Below are positions 61,156 through 64,000 of a stretch of 64,000 nt of DNA, one piece after another. The notes below the pieces were generated by a model that did not search any database, was not told the origin of the DNA, and saw only the letters and a program-made list of their open reading frames with translations. The stretch is taken from positions 1,240,001 through 1,304,000 of the forward strand of contig NZ_CP129613.1 in assembly GCF_030486405.1 (NCBI RefSeq), written 5' to 3'. Position 1 is the first letter of the stretch. The number at the start of each line of letters is the position of its first letter. Position numbers and translations under genes: made by a program. The stretch comes from Mycolicibacterium sp. HK-90 (GTDB lineage Bacteria; Actinomycetota; Actinomycetes; Mycobacteriales; Mycobacteriaceae).

Positions 61156-64000
61156 CACCGGGCCCCCTGATCCAACAGCTCCGACAGCGCCACCACCAAT
61201 GTGGCGGGCGGCTCCCAGCTGAACACCCCGGCCGGGTGCCCGTCGACGACGGGTGTCTGTGCCCCGCACATGCCGCGCACGAACAGGTACATCACCCCGC
61301 CGAGATGAGTGGCCGGGTCGTAGCCCGGCAGCCGCCACCGCAGAAACCGGTGCAGCACAACGCTGTACAACAGTGCCTGCAGCGGATAGTCCGAGTGCAG
61401 CATGGCCTCGATCATCCGGTCCCGGCCGTAATCGGCCGCGGTGAGTACGGCGTCGCCGGTGCCGAGCCAGTTGGTCTTGTAGTCGACGACGACGAAGCGC
61501 TGCCCGATCCGCAGCACCACATCCACCGAACCGGACAGATACCCGCGTAGCGCCTGACGGCCCAGCAGCCCCGTCGAGAGCCGCTCGGCGTAGACCGCCA
61601 TGGGATCTTCGGCCGGCAGATGCTCGTCGAGCAGCGCACCGACGTCGGACAGCCGCGCGTACTGGTCGCCACGCAGGTCGCCACCGGCCATGGGAAACTC
61701 GAAGTCCAGCTCGCACAACCGGTCCCGCAACCCGATCTGGCGCAGCGTCACGCCGGGCGCCAACGGGCCCAGCTGGGTGTCGTGCATCGGCACCAGCGCG
61801 GCGGCCAGCGCGTCGGGCTCGACCTCGACCGGCCAGCGCGCGGTGTGCCGGCGCACCTCGGCCCGCAGTTCGGCGTCCAGATCGACCGCCAACGGATCCG
61901 CGGTCTCAAGCACCGCGTGCACGAGCGAGCCGAACGCGGCACCGGTCGGCAGGTCCGCCATCGGGGACGGGACATCGGCGCCCTGCGTGGGGGCGACAAC
62001 GGTGATGTCGACCGATTCGTCGTCGAGTTCGGTGACCTCGGGCTCGCTGCTCACCCCGGAAGCCACGTCGTCCTCGGCGGCCCGCAGCAGGCCCGAATAC
62101 GACGTGCGCCGCCACGCGGTGTCGATGGACCGGTGAAAATGGCGGGCTCCCAGTCCTTCAGGCACCGGTACGGGCGGGATCGGCGGCACGACGCTGATCA
62201 CCGACTCCTCCAGCACCGGGCCACCCAAGGCCGCCCAGGCCCGCAACCGGTCGAGCGCCTCGTCGTCGGAGACCTTGGCCGGCACGCACCGATCCGGCAC
62301 CTCCGCCTGTCCCGGGGCGCGGCCGCGCAGCAGCCGTGACAGCCCACCGTTCGGCTCGTCGTTCGACGGGGCCCACCACGCCACCACCTGGGACTGCGCC
62401 CGCGTCATCGCCACATACGTCAGCCGGCTGTCGTCGGCGGCCGCCTCGGCGCGGCCGGCCCGCGTCACCGCCGGGTCCGGTCCGCCGACCTGCAGGCACC
62501 GGACCCCGTTGTCGTGGAACAGCACCAGATCCGGCTCCGGCACATAGCGATTGAACGCGAACGGCAGGTACACGACCGGGAACTGCAGGCCCTTGCTCAC
62601 CCACACCGTCATGATCTGCACGGCCGCCGCGTCGCTGTCCAGGCGCCGGTTGCGCTCGGCGGCGCCGCCGCTCTCCGACCGCTGCGTGCGCAGCCAATCC
62701 CGCAGGGCGGCCAGGCCGAAGCCCTCCCGGTGCGCGGTGTCGCCGAGCAGCTGGGTCAGGTGGGCCAGGTCGGTCATCAACCGTTCACCGCCCTGCCAGG
62801 ACAGCACCCGTTTACCCATCCCGGCCAGCTGCGCCGCCTCGAAGATCGCCGCCACGCCACGCTCACGGGCATGGCCGGCCCAGGTGCGCAGCGTGTCGGC
62901 GACCCGGTCGGTCAACGCATCACCGCCTGCGGCAAGGGTTTCCGCGGTCTCCCCGAAGAACATCGTGGCCGCCGCGGCGCGCACCAGCCCGGGCCGGTGC
63001 GGCTGGTCGAAGGCCTCCAGCAGATACAGCCAGTCCTCGGCGGCCTCGGAGCTGAAGATGTCCGAATCCCCGGTGTAGACCGCGGGGATCCCGGCGTCCA
63101 GCAGTGCGGTGTGACAGGCCCGCGCATCCTTGTGGGTCTCGACGATCACCGCGATGTCGCGGGCCTGGATCGGCCTGTCGCAGTAGGTGGCGTCGCTCGC
63201 GAGCAGCGCTCCGATGTCGGCGGCCAGGTCCCGGCCGATGTGGTCGCGCAGGTCGGCGATCGGAATCACCCTGGTGCCAGAGCCTTTGCGCGCCACCACC
63301 CGGAGCCGGAACGGATTGTTGTGCGGCGCCCCGGCCAGTCGGTGACCCTGGTGGTGCGCCTCGACATCATGGACGACGATGTCCGGTCCGCCGAGTTCGG
63401 CGCCACGCAGGACCGCCTGCAGCCGATCGACGAGCACACTGTCACTGCGCCAGTTGGTGCCGAGCGTCTGCTTGTCGCCTGCGGTGGCCGCGGCCCGGAG
63501 ATACGTGTCGATGTCGCCGCCGCGGAACGCGTAGATCGCCTGCTTGGGATCGCCGATCAGGATCAGGGTGGAACTCCCGGAGAAGGCCCGCTCGATCACC
63601 TGCCACTGCACCGGGTCGGTGTCCTGGAACTCGTAGACCATCACGATCGGCCAGCGCTGCGCCATCCGCACCCGGGCGGCCGAACCTTCGTCAGCCAGGG
63701 CTCCGGCCAGCCGGGTCAACAGATCGTCATACCCCAGCACGCCGCGGCGGCGCTTGCGAATCTCCAACTCCGCCAGCACCGCCCGCGCGAACCCAACCCG
63801 GATCCCCGCCGGGGACTCCGGCTCGGGATCCAGTGGGCGCAGCTCGGTCGCCGGATTGGCCACCACGACGCGGGCCAGCCGCAGGGCTTCGGCATAGCCC
63901 AGCTCCGGGACATCCCGCTGGGCGCCGAAGTGCGCGAGATATAGATCGTCGACGATCTCGCAGACCAACTCGTCAAGACTCTCGACCAGCGTCACACCCG
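61155..64000 (-). CDS. recB: Exodeoxyribonuclease V beta subunit (5' end outside window)
   Basis: About 948 codons are in view; the N-terminus with the Walker A motif lies beyond 64000. Visible motifs: GDPKQAIYAFRGGDID (motif III), TNWRSD (IV), VSKGLQFPVVYLPF (V) and AMTRAQSQVV (VI), then the C-terminal nuclease with VVVDYKTNWLG, the D-x-K core. Motif II reads VMVYEFQDTDPVQ: the Walker B Asp of the usual DEFQDTD is a Tyr (codon at 63633-63635), which would be expected to disable the ATPase. Either a real loss or a sequence error. It is coupled to recD by the TGATG overlap. Confidence 0.93.
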   Translation of the reverse strand, partial: GVTLVESLDELVCEIVDDLYLAHFGAQRDVPELGYAEALRLARVVVANPATELRPLDPEPESPAGIRVGFARAVLAELEIRKRRRGVLGYDDLLTRLAGALADEGSAARVRMAQRWPIVMVYEFQDTDPVQWQVIERAFSGSSTLILIGDPKQAIYAFRGGDIDTYLRAAATAGDKQTLGTNWRSDSVLVDRLQAVLRGAELGGPDIVVHDVEAHHQGHRLAGAPHNNPFRLRVVARKGSGTRVIPIADLRDHIGRDLAADIGALLASDATYCDRPIQARDIAVIVETHKDARACHTALLDAGIPAVYTGDSDIFSSEAAEDWLYLLEAFDQPHRPGLVRAAAATMFFGETAETLAAGGDALTDRVADTLRTWAGHARERGVAAIFEAAQLAGMGKRVLSWQGGERLMTDLAHLTQLLGDTAHREGFGLAALRDWLRTQRSESGGAAERNRRLDSDAAAVQIMTVWVSKGLQFPVVYLPFAFNRYVPEPDLVLFHDNGVRCLQVGGPDPAVTRAGRAEAAADDSRLTYVAMTRAQSQVVAWWAPSNDEPNGGLSRLLRGRAPGQAEVPDRCVPAKVSDDEALDRLRAWAALGGPVLEESVISVVPPIPPVPVPEGLGARHFHRSIDTAWRRTSYSGLLRAAEDDVASGVSSEPEVTELDDESVDITVVAPTQGADVPSPMADLPTGAAFGSLVHAVLETADPLAVDLDAELRAEVRRHTARWPVEVEPDALAAALVPMHDTQLGPLAPGVTLRQIGLRDRLCELDFEFPMAGGDLRGDQYARLSDVGALLDEHLPAEDPMAVYAERLSTGLLGRQALRGYLSGSVDVVLRIGQRFVVVDYKTNWLGTGDAVLTAADYGRDRMIEAMLHSDYPLQALLYSVVLHRFLRWRLPGYDPATHLGGVMYLFVRGMCGAQTPVVDGHPAGVFSWEPPATLVVALSELLDQGAR

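Noticed and set aside
61156..61716. Open frame extending RecD upstream
   Set aside because: It is the shadow of the recB gene; RecD begins at the ATG at 61155, coupled to the recB stop.
1..64000. tRNA genes, CRISPR arrays or an integrase/attachment site marking the island ends
   Set aside because: None seen. The only mobile element is the IS481 copy at 36.7-37.8 kb, which lies outside the defence genes.

Overview
The window is high-GC DNA from an actinobacterium, most likely a rapidly growing Mycobacterium/Mycolicibacterium. This rests on protein resemblance rather than a search: a mycobacterial-type L,D-transpeptidase, recB-recD order, PIN/AbrB VapBC, a secreted alpha/beta hydrolase with a long low-complexity N-terminus, and frequent GTG starts. 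It divides into a defence and accessory island (about 1-32.9 kb) and a more ordinary chromosomal part (33-64 kb).

Island, left part (1-18.4 kb). Two McrB-type systems face each other. On the + strand are a DNA adenine methylase (5' end outside the window), an McrB-like GTPase, an McrC-like nuclease and a CBS-HEPN fusion, tightly packed. On the - strand, reading from 18384 down to 6684, is a seven-gene operon: PIN/NYN nuclease-zinc ribbon-FHA, TerY-like vWA, Ser/Thr kinase with zinc ribbon, UPF1-like SF1 helicase, an unknown, a coiled-coil McrB-type GTPase and a DUF2357/McrC-like zinc-ribbon protein. The layout resembles CoCoNuT (coiled-coil nuclease tandem) type IV systems with a TerY-P phosphorylation module, which are thought to act on RNA. 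A broken mrr restriction gene follows.

Island, right part (19.4-32.9 kb). It holds a Rad50/RloC-like ATPase with a small HEPN-like partner, an unknown zinc-binding protein, and a run of small genes: paired unknowns, a possible self-regulating HTH protein, a vWA protein, a macro-SIR2 NADase, an Ltp-type surface protein, a membrane coiled-coil protein and an HD alarmone hydrolase. Four of these genes are preceded by the same intergenic element: TTGTCGG(TG), 8 nt, then xATnCT, then a small hairpin. It resembles the DNA-damage RecA-NDp/PafBC promoter. Part of the module is duplicated and decayed at 31.0-32.4 kb.

Chromosomal part. PnuC and a NadR-like protein (NAD precursor salvage), an EEP-family hydrolase, a complete IS481-type element with TIRs and a 6-bp CTAG-centred target duplication, an OPT transporter, VapBC, a GNAT-like protein, a 5'-truncated NrtR-like fragment, MscS, a phytase/esterase-like lipoprotein and a Ca2+/H+ antiporter. 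Next is a LysR-controlled set (iron alcohol dehydrogenase, amidase, NCS1 permease) sharing a GTGCA-N4-TGCAC site. Then prfC, LOG, L,D-transpeptidase, TetR, secreted hydrolase, small membrane proteins, recD and recB. RecB carries a Tyr in place of the Walker B Asp. A ~65-bp intergenic repeat occurs at 43.2 and 54.1 kb. No tRNA, rRNA or CRISPR array was seen.
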